From assembly GCA_015680685.1 (NCBI GenBank), contig MNCI01010159.1:241230-298476 (forward strand): a stretch of 57,247 bases of DNA, written 5' to 3'. A program made the position numbers and the translations under genes. This document shows positions 22,960 to 34,329 of this stretch, in pieces (positions within the stretch are counted from its first letter, which is position 1; the number at the start of each line of letters is the position of its first letter). The notes under the pieces are model-generated. The model did no database searches. It worked only from the letters and a program-made list of their open reading frames with translations, and was not told the origin of the DNA. The DNA comes from Gnetum montanum (lineage: Eukaryota; Streptophyta; Gnetopsida; Gnetales; Gnetaceae).

Positions 22960-25642
22960 ATGGCCCTAAAAAGAGGTGCACAAAGAGAACCTTCACAAAG
23001 AACACCCAAGCATCCACCAAAGCATGAGAAGCTGGAAGAAAAATCATTTAGCATTCATCAAGAGTCTCCTATCATAGGATATTTGGTCTAAGGAGAGGCT
23101 GCAGAACCACTAGCTCCCGTCTATGGACAATGTCTCACATTTCCTCTTAAATGTCTTGAGGCCATCCAAGAAAATTCCACATTGACCACAATCATTGTGG
23201 AGATGAATTTTGGTCCATTTATAGACTTTGTCCTAGAAGCAGTTTAGATGCAACTTTAGGCATCACCCTTGTGGCCTATTCTTTTAGATAGTGGCAAATG
23301 GTACCTTGGTGAGATCCACCAATTCTAGCACAAAAAAGATGAAGGAACCACTATACAAATCTATGGAGTTAATATCTCTTTTTTAGTCAAGGCAATTGCA
23401 ATAGCTATTAATTTGCCAAATAAGGAGGTAAGTTAGTCCATCTGTCCAGTAGATTCAACCCTGACACTAGAAAACTATGACTAAAACGAGCATATAATAA
23501 AGAAGATAAAACATATAATGAACTAACTCTGGAGGAAAGGACATATTTCAAGATTGGTACATACCATCTATTTTCTACCAAAGGGTTCAAATGAATCTCA
23601 ACATATGTGGCCAAGGGAAGTGCTATCTTAATACAAAAATATGTGGCTAATCTTTCCTAATTCTACTTCATGAAAATTCAAAGGTGGCTTGAGGAGAAAA
23701 AGGTAGGAAAACCAAAACTCCCATTTCCCTGCCTAATCAGAAAGTTATGCAAACATGCTAGAATCATGTGATATACAAATGATATTCCTAGGAAGGCTTA
23801 GAATGCCTCCTTCGCCAAACTCCTTAAACTTGTGGCACCAAGAGAAGATCTTGATGAAGAACAAGAACTAGAGAAGGAAGTAGAGTTTGAAGTAGAAGTA
23901 TAATGTAAGCCTAAATAGTACCCAGAAACACAAGCTCCCACTACCATAGCAAGATTATAGACCTTTAATGAGCCACTTGTAGAAAATCACTGAAGTTGTC
24001 AGTTGAGAAAGCAGAGACGAGTCTAATCTCTTTAGAGTAATTAATGATGCCATACAGCCTACTATTTTAATTGATCCAACAAGGGAAGAGATCTCATTAC
24101 TATCAGGAGGAGAATCCCAATGGTTCAAAAAATCCTTTTGAAATGCTACATCCTTTCAAGTGATGCTTGAAACTAGAGAAGGTGCCACAGTTGTGGTAAT
24201 GTAGCATCAAGATGTGGTAGGCATAGATCATATGAATGAATTGTTTAATGTGCTTGTTGTGCTCCCAGTAGATCTTACTAGGACTAGAGATGCATAGATG
24301 TTGGTTGGGACTTCGATGACTCCTGTGGTACATGAGGATGTTCTAGATCACTTGTTGCAGAGAGGGTAAGTGATGACCATCCTTTTTGACATCCCTAATG
24401 ATGTCACTACAACACAATAAAACATCATAGCCATCAAAGGAAAGCCAATTATGGATAAAGTTAGGGAAAAGCATGTAGAAGTAAAAGTACAAAGGTTACA
24501 ATAAGAGCTGGCTGCCCTGAGAGCTAACAACGGGACCTTACCTAATTTTTTGCACCTAACCAGCTAGAACAATTCAAGATGGAGTTGTTGTCCAAGCTAA
24601 CTAAGGAGAGCACAGTTGTAGAACAAGAAAAGAAGAAAGTGGTTTGAAATGCCTCAGCTGTTGATGCATAATCCTACACATATAAAAATGCATTGACCAC
24701 TGCACACGAGGAAAACAAGCAGCTCGTTGTTGAGAATTCAAGGTTGACCATAGTTGAAAAGCAAAAGAATATTCTAGAGGAAAGTATCCATCAGTTGAGA
24801 GAATAATGTGAGGGTTAACTAGGACATCGATAACTTGGCCAAAGAAAATAGAACCCTCTCAATAGAGGAGGTCTACATTATTCGACAAAAATCAACAATA
24901 GAAATTAGCGCATAGTAGAATGAGGCTAAGAAGCATGAAAATTAAAGGAACACTTCCACAACCAAGTAGGCATGTATAAGAAAATAAATGAAATAGAAAT
25001 CCAAATGGCTAAAGCCCACATTAGATCCCTATCAGCACAAATTTTGAGTGGTAGCCAATTTTGGATTACTATGCCTTGGTCTACTAGGTGGAAGTAAAAA
25101 ATAAAGGTCTGTAGATTGAAGATTTAAAAGAATACATGGTGTTGGATAACCTTAGATATGCCAATATTGCCATGTTAATAGTAGGTTGACCTTAGAATGA
25201 TCTAGAGAAGTAGCTAACAACCACCCATGCATTGTATAAAAAAGAGTGTGCAGATCGGAAAGATGCTTTGTAGAAGCTACATGCGGCAAACTCAAAATTG
25301 GAGGTGATTAAAGCTCGCTACCATGGATAGAGGTATGTTACCTCAAACCTAGCTAGGAGATTGACAGATTATCATGAATTGAGAGGAAAAGCTAGGACCT
25401 TTGAGAAAGAACAATGGTAGTTTGCGACCTAGTACGTAAAGGCCAGTCAAATGTTTCCATAGTTACCATGTCCTTGGGGCATACTTATGCTAGCACACAT
25501 TGGCTTAGTAACCTAGACAATACATGATCCATGGATGGAAGAAGAAAATTTGTAATCATTGCTTGATCATTACAAATTTTACAAGCCTAGCAACAAAGAG
25601 AAGCAACCAATGGAGGAGCCACCACTTCTGGGCACCACATGA
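22960..25642 (+). pseudogene. Third ORF (ORF3) remnant, element B
   Basis: About 890 codons from the ATG at 22960 (MALKRGAQREPSQRTPKHPP) to a TGA at 25640, with stops and frameshifts. An N-terminal globular part contains a WPIL...WYLG-type block and a VKAIAIAINLPNKE block, homologous to C and A. The second half is highly charged with long heptad-like stretches and looks coiled-coil. The end (EEPPLLGTT) matches C and A with the stop in the same place. The N-terminal part resembles plant transposon protein domains found in Athila elements (PF20167-like), from memory only. I see no signal peptide or membrane segment, so it does not look like an envelope protein. Confidence 0.7.
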
Positions 25643-25814
25643 GCTTCCCAGTTTTATCTTGTAATATTGTGTCCCATTTTTGTACTACACCACTACAACA
25701 TGTAAGAGTCAATTATTTTGTTTGTTGTTTAAATTAGTTAATAATTCCATACCTTCCCAATATTTTGTAAAGACCTTGTTCCTCATTTTGTTTAACTTGA
25801 GGAAGAGTTTTTAT

Positions 25815-25829
25815 TTAGTTGTGGGGGTA
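25815..25829 (+). other. Polypurine tract, element B
   Basis: TTAGTTGTGGGGGTA directly precedes the 3' LTR. Equivalent tracts precede the 3' LTRs of A, C, D and E. Confidence 0.8.
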
Positions 25830-26716
25830 TGATGAATCATGAATATGTCAACACCGATATCAAATACATGATAGTGGAGCCCCGATATCGAATGCCTAAT
25901 ATTAGAGCCCAAGAAGTGATGTTAGATATCTGATATTGCCTCCTTCATGCTAGCCTATAAATACAGCACTTGGATGCATAGTTAGAAGAAATGATTTTAG
26001 TTTCATTTTTTAGTTAATTTCCTTATAGATTGTTTTTCAGTCCTCTTATTTTCCTAGTGCATGCTTGTAGTGTGATGTTTGTAATCATACGATACCTTTG
26101 TTCGAGTGTGACATACTTGGACATGTTACATGACTGGAAATAAAGATTGAGATTACTCCCATCATTGCAGCATCCACTTAGATTATTATTGTTTTAATTG
26201 TTAATTATTTACTATTTTCTTTAGTTAACATTTCCATTTATTGCTATTTACTATTCTTGTCATTAAGTGGAATGCATATGCCTTAGTTATGAGCGCTTAA
26301 GTGAAAGTACTTGGTAATCTAGCAGTGTATCATTTGGCACACCTAGTGACATATACTTGGAAATTCCAAAAGTAGTCCCATGAAGTCCAAGGCATGTATG
26401 GATGATTAAGAGCAGATACTCATTGCATGTAGGATATTTTAGATTTTACTCTCCATGTTCAGTAGCTTAATTAATTCATCTCTTTGTCATCATTATGAGT
26501 AGCATAGAATTAGACAACATCATATGCCTCACTTTGGACTAAACCATACATGAAAAAGCTACCACTAGTCCAAGTGGGAAGATAGTGAACTGCGATTAGA
26601 ACATAACAATCTAGATATCACAACTAGTCCCATCCATGAAATTTAACTAGATCATGCGTGAACACTTATGATTTGTATGGTTAGGCGTAGGGGTACCTTA
26701 CCGCTTTCGCTCATTA
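25830..26716 (+). repeat. Element B 3' LTR
   Basis: Starts TGATGAATC and ends CTCATTA, followed by the ATATC target duplication. Several GATATC-type repeats in U3 have decayed relative to the 5' copy. Confidence 0.95.
26534..26682 (+). other. U5 hairpin with loop-tail complementarity (B 3' LTR)
   Basis: TTGGACTA (26534-26541) pairs with TAGTCCAA (26566-26573). AACCATAC (26542-26549) is complementary to GTATGGTT (26675-26682). Confidence 0.65.
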
Positions 26717-26721
26717 ATATC

Positions 26722-27987
26722 TAATTTTGTTTCATTGATGTTGTGAAATTTGGTGATTACTAAATGCAACTATCAAGATTGGAGCTCCTTATATAGCCCA
26801 AATTTATCTTTAGATTATGCTCTATACTAATTAGTTATTAGTTTTCCAATAGTACCAGATAGTGGGCTTATGACATTCACCATTCCAGCTATTTTATAAG
26901 AAGATTTCTATCATGGTAGGACAATGTTTCTTTTATACAAAAACTAAAAAGTAACATGTGATCTCGATCAACCAAGGAATTGGAAAAGGACCAAGTGAAA
27001 ATGAAAAAAAGGTGTGGCCTTAAGAGAATTTGTTGGGTTCTCTTCTTAACTTTCTTCTTGAGTTCTATGACTCCTCATATCAACCATAAAAGAAAGTATG
27101 TCTTTGTAATGTGTTATTTCTTTTCAAAAATAAAAATAAAAATACAAATCTTTGAAGATCTCTTGGGATACAAGCATTATTTATGGGGTTGGAAAGACAT
27201 GTTACCCATGTGTAAAGACACACCTCTAACTAAGGCCCAAATGTTTTCCTCAATAATCCCTAAGCAACTTTGTTCTTTTCTTTTCTTTTCTTTTTAGAGT
27301 GATGATCATTCTTTATGATTGTTGTGGACTCATGATGATAGGTAAAGAGGGACACATCAATGCAAGGCCACTTCTAGTGGTATGAACTTGGTTTAGACTT
27401 AGAATGGACTAGTATCAGGATCATCCTAATCACATATTTCACAAAAGGATCTCTTGCAGTTATGATCTAGATTATTCTCTCTTAATCTCTTCATCAACCA
27501 TTTTGACACTCCATTTTCTCACCTCATTGCCTCGTACCACGGTCATCTACTAGTTTCTATTTTGTAGACTACATGATCCTTAGCTAATCCTTTACAATGG
27601 TATGATATTTAACCTAAATTACCATTCATCATTCAGGGTACCTAAAGAATTTTTGTAATTGGATTATGTAAGGGAATTTTTTGGCATTAGCTTGCTTAAT
27701 GGAGGACTTGCATAGCTTTTTTCTTCCCTTATTTTAAGCCCCATAACCATAAGCCTTTGTTCAGTTCACACAAACTTAATAGCCTATATCATCCAATTTT
27801 ATGTTGATTTAGCTTAAAGAACATCTTAATTTGTTCATTACCTATGCTTAATTAACTTCAATGCATGCATTTAGATTTTATTGCCCTAGTTTTTCAGCTC
27901 TTTGGCTTCCATTTGGCTATCATTTTATCCCTAAACTCTCCAAAAATCTCTCAGAGTGTAAAATGGAAAGATGGTTACAAATGGTTA
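26722..27987 (+). other. 3' non-coding block of element A, continued
   Basis: Aligns in islands with C (about 35860-36960) and with D and E. An open stretch of 105 codons at 26980-27297 is not open in C, so I do not call it a gene. Confidence 0.6.
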
Positions 27988-28063
27988 TGTTGATACATCT
28001 TTATCAACACAGTCAGATACGTCAATGTATACCTATTGATGCAATGAAAAAATCCTATAAATA
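27988..28063 (+). promoter_or_regulatory. Internal promoter-like block of element A
   Basis: Octamers related to CATCAATG/TGTTGATA start at 27988, 28002, 28020 and 28034, followed by TATAAATA at 28056-28063. Motif class, spacing and TATA box are like the U3 of the A and C LTRs, but this is inside the element, after integrase and before ORF3. A donor-like AAG|GTATGC lies 148 bases beyond the TATA box (28211/28212). Confidence 0.55.
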
Positions 28064-28211
28064 CATGTGATACTTCTTCATTTTTGCACATTCCACTTCA
28101 AATTCCAAAGAAGTTTTTGTTATTTTTTAAAGCCTGAAACCTTGTTGGAGCCATAACTTCCTTATTGCTTCCTTGTTTTTACTAGTTTTTTTTATCTTTG
28201 TACTTTTGAAG

Positions 28212-28271
28212 GTATGCATTACATTATGGGAATATCAACACAAGCTTTGAAAAATGTTATTATAACACCTC
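28212..28271 (+). other. Left part of possible ORF3 leader intron, element A
   Basis: Starts with donor-like GAAG|GTATGC. The distance from TATA box to donor is 156 bases here and 157 in C. Element C has inserted inside this putative intron. Its right part is 43306-43540, giving an ancestral length near 295 bases, against 281 in C. Confidence 0.45.
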
Positions 28272-28296
28272 TAATGAGTTATGAATATGCAGGTTG

Positions 28297-28406
28297 CATT
28301 GATAGGCATGCATTGATGTAACCCTATCGATGTATCCCCATATATGCATGGTTACATGCATTGACATAGGTGTGTTGACATTGATGTAGGTGAATTCTAT
28401 ATAAAT
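28297..28406 (+). promoter_or_regulatory. U3 array of CATCGATG-type octamers plus TATA box
   Basis: CATTGATA, CATTGATG, TATCGATG and CATATATG start at 28297, 28311, 28325 and 28339, an exact 14-bp period. Less regular copies follow at 28359-28386. The TATA box follows at about 28398. Confidence 0.65.
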
Positions 28407-28504
28407 GCAACTACCACCCACATATATAAGATCTAAAGTTAGTAGCATAGTGAAGCCCTTGCAATTTAGTTTCTTCAAAGTTAGAATATTTTCCCTCTAA
28501 GTTC

Positions 28505-28598
28505 TTGCAATGTAAATTAAAGAGATTGTATGGATATTTATTCGAATGTCNATTGCAATGTAAATTAAAGAGATTGTATGGATATTTATTCGAATGTC
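28505..28598. repeat. Identical 46-bp duplication around a single N
   Basis: 28505-28550 and 28553-28598 are identical and separated by N (28551) and one base. Other LTR copies have a single copy here. This is most likely an assembly join of overlapping contig ends. Confidence 0.9.
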
Positions 28599-29027
28599 AT
28601 GTACCTGAACGCATTGGTGTGAACAACAATAAAGATGAGATTTTTGATATTCATTGTAGCACTTAGATTAGTTTAATCTTTTCTAATTACACTATACTTT
28701 TAGTGTACTTTACTTTCATGGTTGTAATTAGTTAAAATACTTAATGACAAATACATAAGCATGACCACTTTGAAGCATAACATATTTCACTTGGTATCCT
28801 AGTAGTGGATATTTGGTACACCTAGTAATATTTGCTTGGTAATCTAGTAGTGTTGATATAAGTTTAGAATGTGTATAGTAAGTTAGAATGACTACCTTTG
28901 TTAGGATAGCTCATTACTAAAATATCTAAGTAGTTAAATAGTTAATTATTAAATCTTCATTTACTCACCTAACCCTTAGGATTAAAAAAATGTAAAAACA
29001 CTTATAAAAAATATACATCACGTGCCT

Positions 29028-29188
29028 TAACTCACCTTTAACCATACAAACTAATAGCACAAGTGTGAGTTAGGAAGAAAATGATCATACAACCCTTTAC
29101 TTCATAGTTTAAGACTATAGGTAGACTTAGGAACTAAGTCCACAAAATTTGACTAGATCGCTAATGCACGCTTGTGATTCATATGGTT
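29028..29188 (+). other. U5 hairpin with loop-tail complementarity (C 5' LTR)
   Basis: TAACTCAC (29028-29035) pairs perfectly with GTGAGTTA (29065-29072). Loop AACCATAC (29040-29047) can pair with ATATGGTT (29181-29188) except at one end. Confidence 0.6.
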
Positions 29189-29217
29189 GGACATAGTGGA
29201 TACACATTACTCATCAT

Positions 29218-29235
29218 TGGTATTATTGTTGAGGA
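29218..29235 (+). other. Primer-binding site, tRNA-Asp type, strongly decayed (C)
   Basis: TGGTATTATTGTTGAGGA. All its differences from the Athila tRNA-Asp PBS are C to T or G to A. Confidence 0.7.
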
Positions 29236-29327
29236 TGAAGTTTGGCTAAGTGTGCTAATTAGAAGTAAACTATGATTCATATAAAGATGTAAAAAATATT
29301 AAGGCATACTTATTATTTAACATTAAT

Positions 29328-31790
29328 ATGGATTCTTCTTAAAGGGACGAATCTCCATCACATACAGGGGAATCTAATTACTAATATAGAACATCAAAGA
29401 AGTCCCAACAATTGAGTGTTGTCTATTCTCATCCAGATCCTTATAATTTGAGTTTCACTTTCATCCTTCATTAGGATGAACAAATACACTGGGGGAACAT
29501 GGAAGGCAACATTATGTTGGATCTAGATCAATCTGTTTCCATCATGTTGATAGCCAATCTCATCAAGCTAGGCATCATTGCACTTAATTTAGAACACAAA
29601 GTTCAAGACTATACCTACAAGGACTATTAGCTCATCGATGCTTAGCAAAAGAAGGATTGACATATGGAAGTGCGATATGAGGCCTCTAAGGGCAAGAGGA
29701 CTCCAACACATTTATTCTTGCAACAATAGAATAAGGTCAAGGATTTCATTTCTAGCTAATCCAAATACAGAGATACTCCTCCTTTATTCAATGAGGAGAT
29801 CCTTAACCAAAGGTTAAAATTAAGTTTGGAGAACCTTGTTGATGGGAAGATAGGGTATTAGGACTAGGGGATATCAAAGGATAAAAATCCTAGCCATTCA
29901 TCTAAGGATAATGATAAGAAGAAAGACAAAGAAAAGCACAAGGATCAGGGTAGGAACCAAAGGAGAGGCACTAGTAGCATCATTCCCCTAGTTCTCCTTC
30001 TTCACATTCATCATCCTCTTCATCTTTGTCATTAGACTTTGATAGGAGGAACAAGAGTGAAGACAAAAGGAGAAATAGTAAAGATTGAGATGAATATGAA
30101 TGGCAAGATGGAGATGAATGTAGATCCTACTAGGATGATCAAGACCAATGGTAAAGACAACCATAAGTAGGAGAAGAGCATTGTATAAAGCAAAGGCATA
30201 ACAAAACTTATCATAGGCATCATGGCCATGAAAGGGATCATTGTGATTGTCATGACTATAATGAGCCCATGTTGGCTACTAGAAACATGCTTAATATTTT
30301 AGAGATAATAAGAATTATAATAAGACATTAGAAAGATAGCAGAATTAAAACATTGGATATGAACAATATCCTCAGATTTGAAGGGGAATATAATTCAGAT
30401 CCTTAGAATCATCTCCAAGTCTTTCATAATGCATGTGTCTTGGAAAACATAGAGAATGAATGGCAAAACATTAAATTATTCTTAATGACACTCACCAAGA
30501 AAGTAGAAAGATGATATCAATCTTTGGAATTGAAATCTATTTGCAGATGGAGTACTATGTTGGAACTCTTTAACAAAAAGTACCAAATGTACTTCAAAGT
30601 GGCTAAGTTGTAGAGAAAAATCCAAGGAAGAAAGTAGAAAAATCATGAGTCCTTGGATGTGGCCCTTGGCAAGTCCTACTCTCTATTACATCGATGCCTA
30701 GGCCATGGATACCCCCAAAGGGAACAACTTCATCATATTGTAGATGGGCTAAGAAATAAGACTAGGAAAACCCTTGGGGTCTATGTCCAAGGAAGAATTT
30801 CTAAAATGTAGGTCCATCGATTCAAAGGTTGATAGACCAAGTGGCTAAAGAGGAATGGGAGCTAAAAAAGCATGAACAAAGGAGTGTAACAAGGATCCCT
30901 CCATTTACAAAAGGGAGGTACATTTTTGTGACTTAAAGGGGAACACATTACTTGATGAATTGGTGCAAAGGAAGATGTTGTTGATACAAAAATCTATCAC
31001 TAAGATATTAGCTAAGGTGGACAAAATGTGTGACTCCTTAAAAAAAAGTTCCAAGAAACTCTAAAAATTACAGAGAAAAAAACAAACTAAGGGAGCAGTG
31101 GTTAAGAAAGAAGGAAAAGAAGGATACATAGAAGGGTTACCATCAAAAAAGGATAAAGTTGTAGCAGTTGAAAGAGTTGTAGATTCTAAAATAGATGATG
31201 AAGGATATGAAATTTATCACTACAAACATCCCAAGGAATGTTTCCCTACTATGTCATATTTGAAAGAATCTAGGGTGTATGTTCTGAATCCCAAATTAGC
31301 AAGACAACAAGCACCCATGTAGTTGACTTATTCAGAAGGCAATTCCATGTAGTAATTTCACAAATCAATGTATTATCCAAGTGGAGCACCTCATCATCCT
31401 TAAGAGTAGTACCAGTAGCGGTAACATTCATAGTCATGGGAAATGCCATCATTGTGGTAGCAATATCCTTGCAGGCAGCCAAATCCTAATGGATACTATG
31501 TTCAAGAACCTGTATCCTCTCATGACTCATCTAGCCTTGCTTTCTTCTCTCATCACTACTACCCTTTTGAAATATTAAAAAGCACCTTCTTCAATGGAAA
31601 GTCTTCTTTCTCTTTCCATCCTCCATTTCTTTTAGTAGCTCTTGCATCATCTACAACCATACCCTTGCCACTTGCTCCACCTATGTAGGAGGGAAATTTT
31701 ACCATAGCCATAGTATTAAAACACCATGAGGATAGTGAATTTACAGCCAAACATTCATCCAAGTGGTTCTAAACAAAAACCTCATAAGAG
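29328..31790 (+). pseudogene. gag remnant, element C
   Basis: From the ATG at 29328: an N-terminal domain (HPDPYNLSFTFILH, EGNIMLDLDQSV) shared with A and D, an S/R/K-rich linker, then the capsid core near 30350-30800 (FEGEYNSDP-like, WQNIKLFLMTL). The knuckle-like region near 31210 has both leading cysteines replaced by tyrosine (YEIY-x3-H-x3-C). A P/Q/Y-rich tail follows. Multiple stops. Confidence 0.8.
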
Positions 31791-32430
31791 ACCATTCTTC
31801 AAAACAAAAAACCCCATGAAACCCTCATAGAGACCTATGGCTATTAACCTTGCCTCCTCTACATCTAAAAGTACCCTTGGGCTACCTTCAAACCAAAGGA
31901 TCTCTAATGTCCATACTGTTATGTTAACCCATGTGGTTATAGATGGGATAAAGGCTACCCACATTCCTAGGAAATGATATAATCCTAAAAGTCCCCTCAT
32001 TTATTTGCAAATTGCAAGGAATGATTCAAGTAAAGCTCTTTTGGACTTAGGTTCTAGGATGAACTTAATCTCCCAAGAAATGTATAAGACCTAGAACTTT
32101 ACTCCTCTTAAGAAGAATAATATCAAATTAGAGTTAGTAGTTTTGTCCATTACTATTCCTTTGGGACTAGTGGACGACATTGTTATTATCATTTGTGGGT
32201 GATCTTATCTTGTATATTTTCTTGTAATTCATGTGGAGAATTGTAAAAGAAATTTCCCTATCATTATGGACAGGGCATGGATGAGTGCTATAGATGCTAA
32301 AATGGGGATTTGAGACCTTTCCTTGGAAATCTCCAAGGAAAGTGAAGTTGGAAAGATAGAGAAGAAGGAAATTTTGTGCATCGCATATAATGACATAGGG
32401 TGTAATTGCATGTAGAGAATATGGATTGTG
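31790..32430 (+). pseudogene. Protease remnant, element C
   Basis: KALLDLGSRMNLISQEMYKT (32035-32094) is the retropepsin-like active-site region (catalytic D in LLDLGS), followed by VIHVENCKRNFPIIM and IDAKMGI. Stops interrupt it. It is read in the same frame as gag, as expected for a gag-pol polyprotein. Confidence 0.8.
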
Positions 32431-32639
32431 AAGGGTACATCAATCTCAGTATATAATAAATTTGCCAAAACAATAGTAATTCATAAGTGCTTGTATGTAT
32501 AAGCCACAAAACAAGAAAGTATCCAGTGGTTGACAATAGATCATCAAATTGAATCTACTATATGCATGGAACTGTTGGAAAGCTTCACAAAGAACATGGA
32601 TGAAATGGAGTAACTCCATTGTCAACAATTTCACATACA

Positions 32640-33700
32640 AAGGAAAATGGATTGTGGAGAGTTGGAAATCATTGATCACTTTAAGTAGGAGCCCCTTGAA
32701 CTGAAAGCTTTATCGACAAGTTTAGAATATGATTTTCTCAGTAATGATAAGTTGATAATCATCAATGCCAACCTTGCTCCAAAATAGAAATAGAAGCTAT
32801 TAAAGGTAATGAATAAATGGCCAATAGTCTTTGCTTGGTTATATCATGAACTTACTAGGATAGATCCACGGATATGCCAACACTACATCTATATAGACTC
32901 TTCCATTGAGCTAAAGTGGTAGTTGCAACGAAGGTTGAATAAAAAATTAAAGCAATTTATCAATAAGGATGTAGAAAAAATTCTCAAGACCAAGTTCATC
33001 TATTCAATTATAGATAGTGAATGGGTTAGCTTAATTGTTATTATATCCAAGAAAGGAAAAAAGTGGATAGTTTGCATAGATTTTTGGCTAGTGAACATGG
33101 TAACTTTCAAAGATCATTTTCCATTATCATTTATTGACTAAGTGTTGGATACTATATTAGGACACTATTATTATAGATTTTTGGATGGTTATAGTGACTA
33201 TAACCAAATTTAGATTGCACTTGAGAACTAGGCCAAAATCACATTTGCAAGTCCCTGTTGAACGTTTGCTTACAAAAAGATGCCTTTTGGCCTATGTAAT
33301 GCTCTTGCTACCTTCCAATGTTTAGTTCTCAACATCTTTCAATAGTAGATTGGTAGTGAGGTAGAGGTATTCATGGATGACTTCTCTAGCTATGGTACTA
33401 CATTTAAGCAAGCCTTGGACCATCTTGAGCAAGTGCTTCAACGATGTGTAGTGACCAACTTAAAACTTAACTAGTAGAATAGCCATATGATAGTCCAAGA
33501 AGGCATTGTGTTGGGGTACAAAATTTTAGAAAAAGAGATTGAGGTGGATCTAAAAAAAGTATGGGTTATCCAAGGAATAATGAGGTAACCTAAAATAGTA
33601 AAAGATGTAAGGTCATTTATTGGGCATACTGGTTATTATCGATGCTTCATCAAGAACTTCTCAAACATTACTAAGTCATTGGTTGAGCTCACAGAAAGGA
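32640..33700 (+). pseudogene. Reverse transcriptase remnant, element C
   Basis: RRLNKKLKQFINKDVEKIL, VCIDFWLVNM, FLDGYSDYNQI and MPFGLCNALATFQ mark the fingers and palm of Athila RT. The active-site box is VFMDDF (33370-33381). The connection region reads DVRSFIGHTGYYRCFIKNF. At least six stops were seen. Confidence 0.9.
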
Positions 33701-33779
33701 TGCATCATTCAAATAGACTAAGGAATGTGAGTTAGCATTCCAACAGTTAAAGCAAAAGCTCATAGTGACTCCCATTCTA

Positions 33780-34180
33780 TATGCTCTTGATTGCTCTAGA
33801 CCCTTTCACATCATGATGGATGCATCCAATTATGCTTTGGGGGTTGTGCTTTTATAATTGGATGATCAAAAACATTCTTACTACATCCATTGTGTAAGAA
33901 GAAGTGTTGTGGAGACATAGTTAAACTACACCACCATGGAGAAAGAGCTCATGATGGTGGTGTATGCCTTAGAGAAATTTATGCCCCATGTGCTTGGATA
34001 TCAAATTTTTATGCACACAGACCAAAGTGTCATCAGGTTCCTCATGAAAAAATTAATGGTGAGCCCCTATGTCATACAATGGCTAGTAATTCTATAGGAG
34101 TTCAACCTTACAATGATGGACAAAAATAAAACTAAGAAATGGTTCTTGATCACTTGTCTTGGTTATGATGGGATAACAAA
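33780..34180 (+). pseudogene. RNase H remnant, element C
   Basis: IMMDASNYALGVVL, LNYTTMEKELMMVVYALEKF and IFMHTDQSVIRFLM match the three acidic blocks of gypsy RNase H. Frameshifted near 33910 and with stops. Confidence 0.85.
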
Positions 34181-34329
34181 GAGGACAATGAACCTTTATT
34201 TGATCAATTTTTAGATGAACTTCTCTTCACAAAAGTTGTTGAAGTGAAAAAGGAATTTCTCTCCTACCTACTCACTTAGGAAATGCCTCAAGAATGGGAT
34301 AATAGGAAGAAACAAATTTTTTTTCACCA

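Larger units (their letters stand above)
17700..26716 (+). mobile_element. Element B: pol-deleted Athila-type element with intact target duplication
   Basis: LTRs 17700-18588 (889 bp) and 25830-26716 (887 bp) are flanked by a perfect 5-bp duplication ATATC (17695-17699 and 26717-26721), so this 9,017-bp element is a complete insertion in element A. It contains a PBS, a gag remnant, only the tail of protease, a non-coding block, an internal promoter-like block, a third-ORF remnant and a polypurine tract. RT, RNase H and integrase are absent, so it must have moved with enzymes from another element or lost pol after insertion. Confidence 0.93.
28272..29216 (+). repeat. Element C 5' LTR
   Basis: Starts TAATGAGTT (first G decayed) and ends CTCATCA. 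TATATAAAT lies at about 28398-28406 and AATAAA near 28628. It contains a 46-bp duplication around one N that is absent from the 3' LTR. Confidence 0.9.

Noticed and set aside
26980-27297. 105-codon frame in the post-pol block of A
   Set aside because: The aligned part of C contains stops and frame changes, so no shared coding signal.
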